DNA of 64,000 nucleotides from assembly GCA_040219575.1 (NCBI GenBank), contig JAVJSD010000051.1, forward strand, positions 44,867 to 108,866. The letters are read 5' to 3'. Position 1 is the stretch's first letter; each line of letters begins with the position of its first letter. The position numbers were made by a program, and so were the translations under genes. Positions 26,144-35,243 of this stretch are shown in pieces. The notes below the pieces were generated by a model. The model had not been told where the DNA came from, ran no database searches, and saw nothing but the letters and a program-made list of their open reading frames with translations. The DNA is from JAVJSD01 sp040219575 (GTDB lineage Bacteria; Planctomycetota; Planctomycetia; Pirellulales; Pirellulaceae).

Positions 26144-27910
26144 CTACCGCGCCCCGACGGCGGCAAGAAAACTTTCGCGGAGGTCGCGACTGGAGGCGAC
26201 GGCCGGCGGCTCGACGCCGCTGAGCCGCTGCAACGCGAACAGCACGGCGCGGCGCTGGGCGTAGTCCTTCTTGCGTTTGGCGTCTTCCAGTCCTCCGCTG
26301 GGAGTGCCAGAGAGCGCCGGCGCCTCTTCGCCGCGGAGTTCGCGTTCGCGGACGATGTAGTCGAAGCGCTGCTTTTCCGGCCAGGGTCCGTGATTTCGTA
26401 CTTCCTGTACGAGGGAGAAATCCTGCTTGAGGTAGGTGACGTCGGCCCGCACGAACTGGAACGACTTGTTCTGGCTGGCGTAATAGATCTGCGGCAGGCG
26501 TTGTTCGGGAATCGGCACGACGCCGCGGAGCGGATCGCTGGTCGCCACCGACTGCGTGTGGCACAACTGGCAGTTCTTGAGATGATTCACGGCCACGAGC
26601 TCCTTGACGGCCCAATTCCCCTGGTCGTTGACGTAGGGGTCGCGGGGATCCGGGGCCTCCAGCAGGTGCAACAGTTCGGGGATCACCTCGCGGGCTTCGA
26701 GCTGCACGAGGGCCTCGGCGGCGTTCCAGGCCACCGGGTCCCAGGGGTAGCGGAAACCGGCCATCAGCAGATCGAGATAGTCGTCGCTCGACCGCCAGGC
26801 GAGTTGCTCGACGGCCTCGGTGCGGACGTCGGCGTCGAGATCGTACAGAGCGCGACGCACGAGCGCCTCGGTCGACTTCTTGCAATCGATGGCGCCCAGC
26901 CGGCGGACCAACGCCAGCCGAATCTCCGGCCCTTCGACCTGGAATACCTGCTCCAGCGCGGGGACCGCCTCCGGCCCATTCCAATCGTCGTCCTCGAGCA
27001 GATGCACGACCGAGCGGCTGAGGGCCTGCTTCAGCATCTGCGTGTTGGCGTCGCCGCCGGCGCCGAGGCTCTGCTCCAGGGTTTGCATCCGTCGCACGAC
27101 GGCGGGGACGCTGGTCAGCATTTTGGTTTGGTCCGCGTCGCTGTGGCATTCGTCGCCCCAGCGAAACGGCAGGCCTTGGATATCGTCGAGTCGGGCGACC
27201 ATCGCCTGCAATCGACCATCGTCGCTGGAGGTCCGCATCAGCGAATCCAACGTCCGGCGGCCGATCTCCAGTTCGGTCACGCTCCGACTGAGTTCGCTGG
27301 TCAGGATATCGGCTTCCAACCACGCCGGTCTGTAGAGGCGTTCGGTGACGCCTTCCTCGTGAAGCGCGGTCGCGACTTCCGACTCGACATCCTTCATGCC
27401 CAACTCGGCAAGGGGATCCCGGTCGAGCCGTTCGCCAGGAAGAACCGCGGACGCGGCAAGCGGATCCAGGGGCGATCGCCGGGGCGCGATCGATGCGAAA
27501 GACGCCGACACACCCGGCACCTCCGGCGAATCCTCGGACGACGCGGCAGGCGCGATCGCTTTCATGCCGGCATCGAGCGTGAGCGGCACACTGTCGGAAA
27601 CAACCGCAACGGGCGATTCGCTGCGCGCCTCGGCTGCGGCTTTCGCCGTGTCCGTCGAGGCGACGGGGCGCGTTGGATCAGCGTTTGCTTTCTCCGCGGC
27701 TTCCGCGACCACGTCGGCGGCGGTCGTCGCAAGTTCGGCGGCGTCCGATCGAGGCCCCGACCGCGTGCAGACGATCGCAAACAGCAGGGCGGCCCCCAGC
27801 ACTCCCGTGGTGGACGCCGTCAACAGCAGCAGCCAGGCGACGGTGCGGTTGACGCCTTCTCGCGGTTCCAGGGTGGGCGAATCGGAGCTGGACGGGATGG
27901 CGTGCGACAT
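26144..27910 (-). CDS. Membrane-anchored HEAT-like protein with a CxxCH motif (paralog A)
   Basis: This 588-residue protein has a single transmembrane helix near residues 24-48 (TVAWLLLLTASTTGVLGAAL). A low-complexity Ala/Ser/Glu linker of ~100 residues follows. The C-terminal half is an alpha-helical HEAT-like array (ALEQVFQVEGPEIRLALVRR, ALYDLDADVRTEAVEQLAWR, GFRYPWDPVAWNAAEALVQL). A haem motif CQLCH lies near residue 450, followed by FVRADVTYLKQDFSLVQEV. It is clearly related to the gene at 33019-34998, and the two flank the PSCyt/DUF1501 pair at 28310-32501. It probably sits in the inner membrane with its bulk in the periplasm. Function unknown. Confidence 0.82.
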   Translation of the reverse strand: MSHAIPSSSDSPTLEPREGVNRTVAWLLLLTASTTGVLGAALLFAIVCTRSGPRSDAAELATTAADVVAEAAEKANADPTRPVASTDTAKAAAEARSESPVAVVSDSVPLTLDAGMKAIAPAASSEDSPEVPGVSASFASIAPRRSPLDPLAASAVLPGERLDRDPLAELGMKDVESEVATALHEEGVTERLYRPAWLEADILTSELSRSVTELEIGRRTLDSLMRTSSDDGRLQAMVARLDDIQGLPFRWGDECHSDADQTKMLTSVPAVVRRMQTLEQSLGAGGDANTQMLKQALSRSVVHLLEDDDWNGPEAVPALEQVFQVEGPEIRLALVRRLGAIDCKKSTEALVRRALYDLDADVRTEAVEQLAWRSSDDYLDLLMAGFRYPWDPVAWNAAEALVQLEAREVIPELLHLLEAPDPRDPYVNDQGNWAVKELVAVNHLKNCQLCHTQSVATSDPLRGVVPIPEQRLPQIYYASQNKSFQFVRADVTYLKQDFSLVQEVRNHGPWPEKQRFDYIVRERELRGEEAPALSGTPSGGLEDAKRKKDYAQRRAVLFALQRLSGVEPPAVASSRDLRESFLAAVGAR

Positions 27911-28309
27911 GACTTCAGCATCCTTCTGCGACGGGCAAGCGAGTCGGTTTGGGTAACGCGGAACGTCACGGACGAGAATTGGAGGATGCCGAGGGCCCTC
28001 CCCGAGGAGCGTCCCTCTCCCTCCAACGGCATTGTTCCGGTTCCCTGAAATTCACACAAGCAAATTGCGGTCTTTCTGCTTGCCAAGGAGCAGGTAAGCA
28101 CCCCGATCCCGTCCCCAATGCGTTGTCGCGCTCTGTTAAAATAGACAATGCGGAGCAAATGCGCACCGCGATCCGAGGCATCAGATTCAAGTCTCCGCCG
28201 TAAAAAAACGTGACGTGAGGGCAATATTCTGATACCCTAAATCATCCTGCCGATGAGGGTTATGCCCTCGTCATCCAACCCCCCTCCGCTTCACGCCAAC
28301 GACTTTGCC
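27911..28309. other. Divergent intergenic region, 399 bases
   Basis: It separates the minus-strand HEAT/CxxCH gene from the plus-strand PSCyt/PSD1 gene and must contain promoters for both. It is less GC-rich than its neighbours around 28050-28160 and 28195-28250. I see no hexamer pair, palindrome or ORF that I would defend. Confidence 0.5.
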
Positions 28310-30964
28310 ATGCAAAGAATTGTATTCGCAGTCGCCTGCCTTGGTTTTCTGGCGATTGGCTCGCCGTCGATCGCCATCGCCGCCGAAACGGAACCTCAGC
28401 TCACGTCGGCGCAGCGAGATTTCTTCGAGAAGAAGATCCGTCCCGTGCTGGTCCAACGGTGCTATGAGTGCCACAGCGCCAAGGCCGACATGGCCGAGGG
28501 AAAACTGCTGCTCGATTCACGCGCGGCGATGCACCAAGGGGGCGAGACGGGCCCCGCCATCGTGCCGGGCGAACCGAACAACAGCCTGCTGCTGGCGGCC
28601 CTTCGCTACGAAGACCTGGAGATGCCGCCCGACGGAAAGCTGGCCGACGCGGTGATCGCCGACTTCGAAAGGTGGATCAAGATGGGCGCGCCCGATCCCC
28701 GGGCGGCGACGCAGGCCATGGACGACGCGCCGAAGTATGTGGCGGCCAAGCCGGAAGACGTGTGGTCGCTCGCGCCGGTTGCCGACGCGCGGCCGCCGGA
28801 GGTGAAGGATGTGAATTGGCCGCGGTCGGACATCGATCGCTTCGTGCTGGCGCGGCTGGAGGCGGAGAAACTGACTCCCGTCGCCGATGCCGATCCCGCC
28901 ATGCTGTTGCGGCGCGTGTATTTCGATCTGGTCGGTCTCCCCCCCTCGCCGCAAGAGCTGGACGCGTTCCTGGCCGATCCCTCGTCGAAGGCCTTCGAGC
29001 AGACGGTCGATCGCTTGTTGACTTCGCCCCACTTCGGCGAACGCTGGGGACGCCACTGGCTCGACGTGGCTCGCTTCGCCGAATCGAACGGCAAGAGCCG
29101 CGACGTGTTGATGCCGCACGCCTGGCGTTATCGCGACTACGTGATCGACGCGCTCAACAACGACCTGCCCTTCGACCGCTTCATCACCGAGCAAATCGCC
29201 GGCGACCTGCTGCCGTCCGACAGCCCCGCCGAGCGCGATCGGCTGATCACCGCCACCGGCTTTCTGGCCATCGGCTCGAAGACGTTGACCGGCGCGACGA
29301 CACAGGTGGATCTGATCGACGAGCAGATCGACGCCACCAGCAAGGCCGTGTTGGGACTGACCGTTTCCTGCGCCCGCTGCCACGACCACAAGTTCGACCC
29401 CGTGCCGACGCGCGACTACTACGCGCTGGCCGGCATCTTTCTCAGCACCGACACGCGGTACGGCGGCGGGCTGAAGGCCGGCAAGGACATGGCCAGCAAG
29501 GCTTCGCAGTTGATGGTGCTCGGCCCCAAGGCCGAGCAGCAAGTCAAGCAAGTCAGCGAGCACCAGAAACAGTTGGCTCAGCTCGACAAGCGGCAGAAGG
29601 AATTGGCCGACAAGCAGAAGTCGCTGCGCCCCAAGCTCCCCAAGGACTGGCAGCAGCGCCTGAAGCAGCTGACGACCGACGAAACCGTCGCGGGCGAAGC
29701 CGACGATCGCGACGCCAAGCAGGAAGAATCGAAGCCCAGCGAGGAAGATCAAGACAAGGGCGAAGTGCAAGACAAGCCGCTGGACAAACAAGAGAAGCTG
29801 CTGGTCGAATACGCCACGGTCATGAGCGAGGTGAAGGAGGTCAAGCAGCAACTCGACGAGTTGAAGCAGGTCGACTTGCCGGAATTGGATTTCGCCGTCG
29901 GCGTTCGCGACGCCGGCAAAGTGCAGGACAGCCGCATTCATGTACGGGGCGACCAGCGGAACCTGGGCGAGGCGGCGCCACGCGGTTTTCTTAGCTGCAT
30001 CGAACTCGACGACGCGCCGGCCATTCCCGCCAAACAAAGCGGCCGCCTGCAACTCGCCGAGTGGCTGACGCACCGCGACAATCCCCTCACGCCCCGGGTG
30101 GCGGTCAACCGCATCTGGCTGCACCTGATGGGCCGCGGCCTGGTGGGAACGGTCGACAACTTCGGCGCCAACGGCGAGCCGCCGACGCATCCGCTGCTGT
30201 TGGACTATCTCGCCAGGCGACTGCTCGACAGCGGCTGGTCGACCAAGCAGGTGATTCGCGAAGTCGTACTGTCGCGCACGTATCAGCTTTCCAGCGAGTA
30301 CGACGAAGACAATTACGCCGCCGATCCCGACAATACGCTCCGCTGGCGCATGAGCCGGCGACGATTGGAGGCGGAAGCCCTCCGCGACGCGATGCTGGCC
30401 GCCAGCGGCCAGTTGAATCGCCAGCCGCCGGCCGTGGCGATCATGGCCCGCGTCGGCGACGGCGAAGTCGGCCGCACGATCAACACCAAGCCGATCAACG
30501 AACCGTTTCCGCATCGCAGCGTCTACCTGCCGATCATCCGCGGCATGGTGCCCGAGGTGTTGAAGACGTTCGACTTCCCCGAGCCCAGCAACGTGCAGGG
30601 CCAGCGCGACACGACCAACGTGCCCTCGCAATCGCTGTTTCTGATGAACAGCCCGCTGGTGCTGGAGCAAGCGGAGGTTCTCGCTCGACGGGTGACCGCC
30701 GCCGCCGAGAGCGACCCGCAGCGGGCCGCGACGGCGTACAAGTTGTGTTTCTCGCGCGAGCCGACGGCGGCGGAATTGCAGCGCCTGGTGGAGTTCGTCC
30801 AGCGTCACAAGGTCGCTTCGGAAAAAGACGGCAAACAACCAGACGGCAAACAACCAGACGACAAGCAACCAGGCGGCAAGCGACAGACGTCCCGCGAGCA
30901 GGACGCCTGGACGACCGCCTGCCACGCCCTGTTGGCCAGCGGCGAGTTCCGGTTTTTAGATTGA
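28310..30964 (+). CDS. PSCyt1/PSCyt2/PSD1 planctomycete cytochrome protein (pair 3)
   Basis: This 884-residue protein has a signal peptide ending SIAIAAE, haem motif CYECH at residues 51-55, then KLLLDSRAAM and GEPNNSLLLAAL. The PSCyt2 part has RRVYFDLVGLPPSP, HFGERWGRHWLDVARFAESN and CARCHDHKFDP. Before the PSD1 domain there is a Lys/Gln/Glu-rich coiled coil of ~130 residues (EHQKQLAQLDKRQKELADKQ), also present in some homologs. The PSD1 part has LTPRVAVNRIWLHLMGRGLV and NVPSQSLFLMNSPLVLEQA. Near the C-terminus a 15-bp minisatellite encodes DGKQP repeats. The ATG at 28310 gives a good signal; 19 upstream in-frame codons do not. A DUF1501 gene follows 136 bases downstream. Confidence 0.9.
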   Translation: MQRIVFAVACLGFLAIGSPSIAIAAETEPQLTSAQRDFFEKKIRPVLVQRCYECHSAKADMAEGKLLLDSRAAMHQGGETGPAIVPGEPNNSLLLAALRYEDLEMPPDGKLADAVIADFERWIKMGAPDPRAATQAMDDAPKYVAAKPEDVWSLAPVADARPPEVKDVNWPRSDIDRFVLARLEAEKLTPVADADPAMLLRRVYFDLVGLPPSPQELDAFLADPSSKAFEQTVDRLLTSPHFGERWGRHWLDVARFAESNGKSRDVLMPHAWRYRDYVIDALNNDLPFDRFITEQIAGDLLPSDSPAERDRLITATGFLAIGSKTLTGATTQVDLIDEQIDATSKAVLGLTVSCARCHDHKFDPVPTRDYYALAGIFLSTDTRYGGGLKAGKDMASKASQLMVLGPKAEQQVKQVSEHQKQLAQLDKRQKELADKQKSLRPKLPKDWQQRLKQLTTDETVAGEADDRDAKQEESKPSEEDQDKGEVQDKPLDKQEKLLVEYATVMSEVKEVKQQLDELKQVDLPELDFAVGVRDAGKVQDSRIHVRGDQRNLGEAAPRGFLSCIELDDAPAIPAKQSGRLQLAEWLTHRDNPLTPRVAVNRIWLHLMGRGLVGTVDNFGANGEPPTHPLLLDYLARRLLDSGWSTKQVIREVVLSRTYQLSSEYDEDNYAADPDNTLRWRMSRRRLEAEALRDAMLAASGQLNRQPPAVAIMARVGDGEVGRTINTKPINEPFPHRSVYLPIIRGMVPEVLKTFDFPEPSNVQGQRDTTNVPSQSLFLMNSPLVLEQAEVLARRVTAAAESDPQRAATAYKLCFSREPTAAELQRLVEFVQRHKVASEKDGKQPDGKQPDDKQPGGKRQTSREQDAWTTACHALLASGEFRFLD
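30827..30886. repeat. 15-bp tandem repeat inside the PSD1 gene, four units
   Basis: GACGGCAAACAACCA occurs at 30827 and 30842, with variants at 30857 and 30872. It encodes (DGKQP)n near the C-terminus of the plus-strand PSD1 protein. Confidence 0.9.
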
Positions 30965-30965
30965 A

Positions 30966-30990
30966 GTAGGGCAGGCATCCTGCCTGCCCG
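30966..30990. repeat. GTAGGGCAGGCATCCTGCCTGCC repeat
   Basis: A near-perfect palindrome (GGCAGGCATCCTGCCTGCC) directly follows the PSD1 stop codon. A second copy is at 61411-61433. The hairpin could attenuate or stabilise the mRNA between the PSD1 and DUF1501 genes, but there is no T-tract. Confidence 0.8.
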
Positions 30991-31100
30991 AGTTGCCTGC
31001 CAGGATTGCCTGTTTGGGCGGCCTGGAAGGCTGCCCGACGAATGCAGCCAACGCATCCTCGAACAAATCACCCGGCGGATCCAGAAGGACAGCATAGACG

Positions 31101-32501
31101 ATGAATAACCAGCTCAATCCCAGCGACGTTGCCATGCCCCTTTCGCGCCGCCAGATGTTGGCGGCCGCCACCTGCGGCTTCGGTTCGCTGGCGCTGGCCG
31201 GCATGCTCAGCAAGGCGCAGGCGGCCGCCTATCGCAGTCCGCTGGCGCCCAAGTCGCCGCACTTCGAGCCGCGGGCCAAGCGAATCATCTTCCTGCATAT
31301 GCGGGGCGGTCCGGCCCACATGGACACCTTCGACTACAAGCCGGAGCTGAACAAACAGGGCGGCAAACCCGGCCGCAGCAAGAACCGCAAGTTGGTCACC
31401 TCGCCCTGGAAGTGGTCGCAGCGCGGTGAGAGCGGGCTGTGGGTTTCGGACCTGCTGCCAAACATCGCCCAGCATGCCGACGACCTGTGCGTGCTCTCCG
31501 GGATGCACACCGACGTCGCCAACCATACGCCCGCCATGCTGCAATTGCACACCGGCGCGTTTCAATTCCTGCGGCCCTCGATGGGCGCCTGGATCATGTA
31601 CGGCCTGGGGACCGAGAACGAAAGCCTGCCGGGCTTCATCACGATGTGCCCGCCGCTGATCAACGGCGGCACGAAGAACTACGGCTCGGCCTTCCTGCCG
31701 GCGGTCTATCAAGGCACGGCGATCGGCGACATCAAGACGCCCATCAGCAAGGCCAAGATCGGCAACCTCGAGAATCCGCGTCTCGCCGGCAAAGCGCAAC
31801 GCGAGCAACTCGACCTGATTCAGTCGCTCAACCGCGACTTGGCCCAGCGCGATCCGGTCGATACGCGGATCGACGGCGTCATCGAATCGTACGAACTGGC
31901 GTTTCGCATGCAGAGCGAGGTGCCCGCGCTGATGGACATCTCCAACGAGACGCAGGACACGCTCGACCAGTACGGCATCGGCGACGGCAAGGCCAGCGAC
32001 AACTTCGGCCGGCAGTGCCTGCTGGCCAGGCGGTTCGCCGAGGCGGGCGTGCGGTGCATCGAACTCTGCGACGAATTCTGGGATCAGCACAACCAACTCC
32101 GCAAGGGGCACGAGAGTCGGGCGGCCGCCACCGATCAGCCGATCGGCGCGCTGCTGGCCGACCTCAAGCAGCGGGGCATGTTGGAAGACACGCTGGTGCT
32201 ATGGGGCGGCGAATTCGGCCGCACCCCGGACACCGCCCGCGGCAACGACGGCCGCGACCACAACGCCGAAGGCTACACGATGTTCCTGGCCGGCGGCGGC
32301 GTGAAGGGCGGCTTCAAGTACGGGGCGACCGACGAACTGGGTTACGAAGCGGTCGAGAATCGCACGCATCTGCACGACCTGCACGCCACGCTCTTGCACC
32401 TGATGGGCCTCGACCACAAGCGGCTCACATTCCGTTACGCCGGCCGCGACTTCCGCCTGACCGACGTCCACGGCCGCGTGGTGGAAGAGGTGATGGCGTA
32501 A
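31101..32501 (+). CDS. DUF1501 protein (pair 3)
   Basis: This 466-residue DUF1501 protein has a signal with a weak twin-arginine (SRRQMLAAATCGFGSLALAG, residues 15-34). Motifs are MRGGPAHMDTFDYKP near residue 66, LWGGEFGRTPDTA near 370, RDHNAEGYTMFLAGGG and HDLHATLLHLMGLDHKRLTF. It differs from the other three in having GGPAH rather than GGPSH/GGPSQ at the nucleophile-region motif. Co-directional with the PSCyt/PSD1 gene 136 bases upstream and presumably in the same operon. Confidence 0.9.
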   Translation: MNNQLNPSDVAMPLSRRQMLAAATCGFGSLALAGMLSKAQAAAYRSPLAPKSPHFEPRAKRIIFLHMRGGPAHMDTFDYKPELNKQGGKPGRSKNRKLVTSPWKWSQRGESGLWVSDLLPNIAQHADDLCVLSGMHTDVANHTPAMLQLHTGAFQFLRPSMGAWIMYGLGTENESLPGFITMCPPLINGGTKNYGSAFLPAVYQGTAIGDIKTPISKAKIGNLENPRLAGKAQREQLDLIQSLNRDLAQRDPVDTRIDGVIESYELAFRMQSEVPALMDISNETQDTLDQYGIGDGKASDNFGRQCLLARRFAEAGVRCIELCDEFWDQHNQLRKGHESRAAATDQPIGALLADLKQRGMLEDTLVLWGGEFGRTPDTARGNDGRDHNAEGYTMFLAGGGVKGGFKYGATDELGYEAVENRTHLHDLHATLLHLMGLDHKRLTFRYAGRDFRLTDVHGRVVEEVMA

Positions 32502-32743
32502 ACGCCCGAGCCCGGCTTGCCCGCAAGGGAAGTCGGCAAGCGTGACGCCGCCAGCGCCAAGCGCGCGTCGCCAAGTGTGTGTCGCCTCGCAACTGGATCT
32601 GGACGCCGCGGCGACCGAATGAGAGAATCGGGGCTTCCGCACAACTCCACGAGTGGCAATGTTCTTTGGCGGGTTTCGAATGCGAGGCCCGAGAGAATGT
32701 TGGGCGTGGATGTCGCATGCTGCGGCATCGTAAAGGCTCTCTC

Positions 32744-32860
32744 ATGGTCCGTCCGCGCACCCGTCACGTGAAGTCCCTCAAGAAACGTCGCTGTCCCAAG
32801 TGCGGCGTGCTTCTCAACAGCCAGCGGAAACGTTGCAAACGCTGCGCGAGCGTTGTGTAA
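32744..32860 (+). CDS. 38-residue basic zinc-ribbon protein, ribosomal-protein-like
   Basis: The ATG at 32744 has AAGG seven bases upstream. The product is 38 residues with 15 Lys/Arg and two Cys pairs: CPKC at residues 17-20 and CKRC at 31-34. The intervening loop is GVLLNSQRKR. This is the spacing of a small zinc ribbon like those of ribosomal proteins L32, L33, L36 and L40e. Size, charge and zinc motif suggest a ribosome- or RNA-binding protein, but I cannot name the family. It could also be an unrelated zinc-knuckle peptide. It sits alone between the DUF1501 gene and a HEAT/CxxCH gene. Confidence 0.65.
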   Translation: MVRPRTRHVKSLKKRRCPKCGVLLNSQRKRCKRCASVV

Positions 32861-32888
32861 CCGGCCTGCGGCGTGATCCGCAACTTCA

Positions 32889-32944
32889 CAGCTTGAAATT
32901 CGCAGCTTGAACGTCGCAGCTTGAACGTCGCAGCTGGAATTCTG
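32889..32944. repeat. 14-bp tandem repeat, four units
   Basis: CAGCTTGAAATTCG, two copies of CAGCTTGAACGTCG and CAGCTGGAATTCTG follow head to tail, 28 bases after the zinc-ribbon gene. Confidence 0.9.
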
Positions 32945-33018
32945 TCGAGCAGGGACCAACCTGCCGATCTCCGCCCCGGCGCGTCCGGACCGGAAGCGGC
33001 TGCGCGCCGAGAGGGTTT

Positions 33019-34998
33019 CTAGCGGCTGGCCGTTTCCGTCGGACGGTGGATCGCGCGGAGTTCGTCCACCGTCAGTCCCGTCAGATGGCCGAGCAGAAAG
33101 ACAACGGCGGCGCGGTGCGAAGCCGCCCGCTCGTCGGCCTGCTGCTCCAACTCGGCCCGCTCGTCCTGCGTCAACTTCCGCCGCCGCACCAGGTAATCGA
33201 CCCGTTGCACCTTCGGCAATTTGCCGCTGCTTTCGATCTCCTGCATCACCGAGAAGTCCTGCTTCAGGTAGGTGACGTCGGCCCGCACGAAATCGCCCTG
33301 CGGCAGGCGCGAATAATAGACGGCGGGGGGCGGCTTGTTGGGATCGGGAATCAAACCGCGGACGGCGTCGTCGGGCCAGGTCGACGGCGCGTGGCACAGC
33401 AGGCAGTTCTGCATGTGCTGCACGGCGACCATCTCCCGCACCCGCCAGTCTTCCTGTTCGTCTTGCCGCGGGGCGGTCGGCGGCGGGCTGTCGAGGATCG
33501 CCAGCAATTCGGGAACGAGGTGGGCGTCGGAGATGAGGGCCAGCGCCTCGGCGGCGTGCCAGGCGACGGCGTCCCAGGGATGGTCGAAGCCGGAGAGCAG
33601 GACGCCTTCGTACTCGGCCGGGTCGCGCTCGCGGAGCGCGGCGACGGCCGCGAACCGAAGCGTGCGGTCATGGTCGAAGAGCGCGCGACGGGCGATGGCC
33701 CGTGTCGCCTCGCCGCCGTCGATCGACGCGAAGTGCTCGATCAGCGCCGCGCGAACTTCGGTGCTCTCGACTTGCAGGGTTTGCTCGAGCGCCGCCACGG
33801 CCCGCGGCGACTTCCAGTGCGCGTTGGCTTCCAGCAACTTCAGCAGCGCCCGACTGCGGCTGTCGGCGACGCTTTTCGAGGTCGCCGCCGGCGGCTCGCC
33901 GCGGATGCCGCGCACCTCGACGGAGACCTGATCGAGCGTCTTGATGCTCTCGGGATCTTGGCGGCAACCATCGCCCCAGCGAAACGCCAACCCTTCGAGG
34001 TCGGCCCGCGGCGCGACCAGCCGCTGCATCAGTTGTTGCTCCGGCGGCAGTTCTCCGCTGAGCAGCGAGCGCGACGCGCCGCGATTGGCCGCCATCCGCA
34101 GCAGGGCGCTTTTCGCCGATTCGCTCTTGGTGTCGAAACGGAGCCGGGGGACGTTCGCGCTCAGGTGCGCCACGAGTTGTTCGGCATCGAGCCGCGGCAG
34201 GTGACGCGGCGCGTGACGCGGCGCCAGCGCCGCGGGCTTGCGGACATCTTCAGGCGATGTGGGCTTGGGCGATGCGGGCAATGGCGATGTGGGCAATGGC
34301 GATGTGGCATCGAGAGCCGACAGGTCGCCTGCCTCGGCCGCGGAGACGGGCGTTTCTTCGAACGCTTCGGCGGCGTCTTCGTCGACGGCCGTACCGACCA
34401 GTTCGACTTCGAGTTCACTCAGGAGTTCGGCGTCCGCCGATTCCTCGGCCGCTGCTCGATCGGAAGCCCAAGGATCAGGCTCCTCGTCGAGCGCGGCGGA
34501 CCAGTAATGGGGCTCCACAACGCCTTCCTCATCATGGTCGGTGGCGACCGGTGCGCCGGTAATCTCCTGGGCAAGCTGCTGAACTTCCGTGAGCGCTTCG
34601 GGGGAGGGCGAATCCGGCGCGTCGGTCGCTCGGCGGCGCTGAACGCAGCCGACCTCCTCCCATTCGCTTTCCGATCCGTCGTACGCGGACGAAAGCTCCA
34701 AGGAACCAAGTTCCAACGCCGTTTCGCTTGCAGCGACTTTCAAATCGGACGGATTCCGCAGTGCGCCGCCCTCGGCCTGTGCTCGATCACGTAGAAGTTC
34801 GTGCTGATTCGCCGAAAACGAACTTGCAGGTTCAGCAGGTTCCTCCGGGGCGGCGAGGAGGAGGACGGCCGTCAGGCCGACGGCCGCCAACACCCCGGCG
34901 GCGATGCCCGCGGCGATCAGCGACGCCTGCAGCCCCAGCGAGTGGGTGGTAACGAATCGTCGCCGATGGAACTCTTGGCTCGGTGGGGAAGAAGACAT
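33019..34998 (-). CDS. Membrane-anchored HEAT-like protein with a CxxCH motif (paralog B)
   Basis: This 659-residue protein has a transmembrane helix near residues 25-47 (LIAAGIAAGVLAAVGLTAVL). A long acidic, Pro/Ser-rich linker (to ~residue 230) follows, then a HEAT-like region (ALEQTLQVESTEVRAALIEH, ALFDHDRTLRFAAVAALRER, GFDHPWDAVAWHAAEALALI). A CLLCH haem motif lies near residue 533, then FVRADVTYLKQDFSVMQEI. The last ~350 residues align with paralog A throughout. Part of the linker is encoded by a 15-bp minisatellite (SPLPT/SPLPA). The frame stays open to 35730 but the upstream part is antisense to the cysteine-rich gene and rejected; the ATG at 34998 starts MSSSPPSQ, close to paralog A's N-terminal style. 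Confidence 0.82.
   Translation of the reverse strand: MSSSPPSQEFHRRRFVTTHSLGLQASLIAAGIAAGVLAAVGLTAVLLLAAPEEPAEPASSFSANQHELLRDRAQAEGGALRNPSDLKVAASETALELGSLELSSAYDGSESEWEEVGCVQRRRATDAPDSPSPEALTEVQQLAQEITGAPVATDHDEEGVVEPHYWSAALDEEPDPWASDRAAAEESADAELLSELEVELVGTAVDEDAAEAFEETPVSAAEAGDLSALDATSPLPTSPLPASPKPTSPEDVRKPAALAPRHAPRHLPRLDAEQLVAHLSANVPRLRFDTKSESAKSALLRMAANRGASRSLLSGELPPEQQLMQRLVAPRADLEGLAFRWGDGCRQDPESIKTLDQVSVEVRGIRGEPPAATSKSVADSRSRALLKLLEANAHWKSPRAVAALEQTLQVESTEVRAALIEHFASIDGGEATRAIARRALFDHDRTLRFAAVAALRERDPAEYEGVLLSGFDHPWDAVAWHAAEALALISDAHLVPELLAILDSPPPTAPRQDEQEDWRVREMVAVQHMQNCLLCHAPSTWPDDAVRGLIPDPNKPPPAVYYSRLPQGDFVRADVTYLKQDFSVMQEIESSGKLPKVQRVDYLVRRRKLTQDERAELEQQADERAASHRAAVVFLLGHLTGLTVDELRAIHRPTETASR
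34253..34307. repeat. 15-bp tandem repeat inside HEAT gene B
   Basis: GGCGATGTGGGCTTG, GGCGATGCGGGCAAT, GGCGATGTGGGCAAT and a partial fourth unit start at 34253, 34268, 34283 and 34298. They encode the SPLPT/SPLPA repeats of the linker on the minus strand. Confidence 0.9.
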
Positions 34999-35173
34999 CG
35001 CGACACGCCTCCTGGCAGAAGAGTTTCGTATCACCTCGTTCACTTCGACGCGTGCTACGGGCCGCGGCCCGCTCGATCCGGCCGTCATTGTGAACGTTTG
35101 TCGGCAATCCCACAAGCAAATGGGGAAAGAGTTCTCGCGTCGTGTGCGTTGATGGGGCCGGCGGTGAGCGCAT

Positions 35174-35211
35174 AAAAAAACGATCTGCCGGGAAGCAAGC
35201 TTCCCGGCAGA
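35174..35211 (-). terminator. Rho-independent terminator of the cysteine-rich gene
   Basis: On the minus strand a 13-bp stem, TCTGCCGGGAAGC with its complement, has a two-base loop and is followed by G, A, C, then seven T residues. It lies 33 bases after the stop codon. Confidence 0.9.
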
Positions 35212-35243
35212 CCGTGTGGCGTCAACGTGACTGGCGTGGCCAG

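Noticed and set aside
28517..30925. An 802-codon minus-strand ORF opposite the third PSCyt/PSD1 gene
   Set aside because: Antisense shadow with biased His/Arg/Gln composition and no motif.
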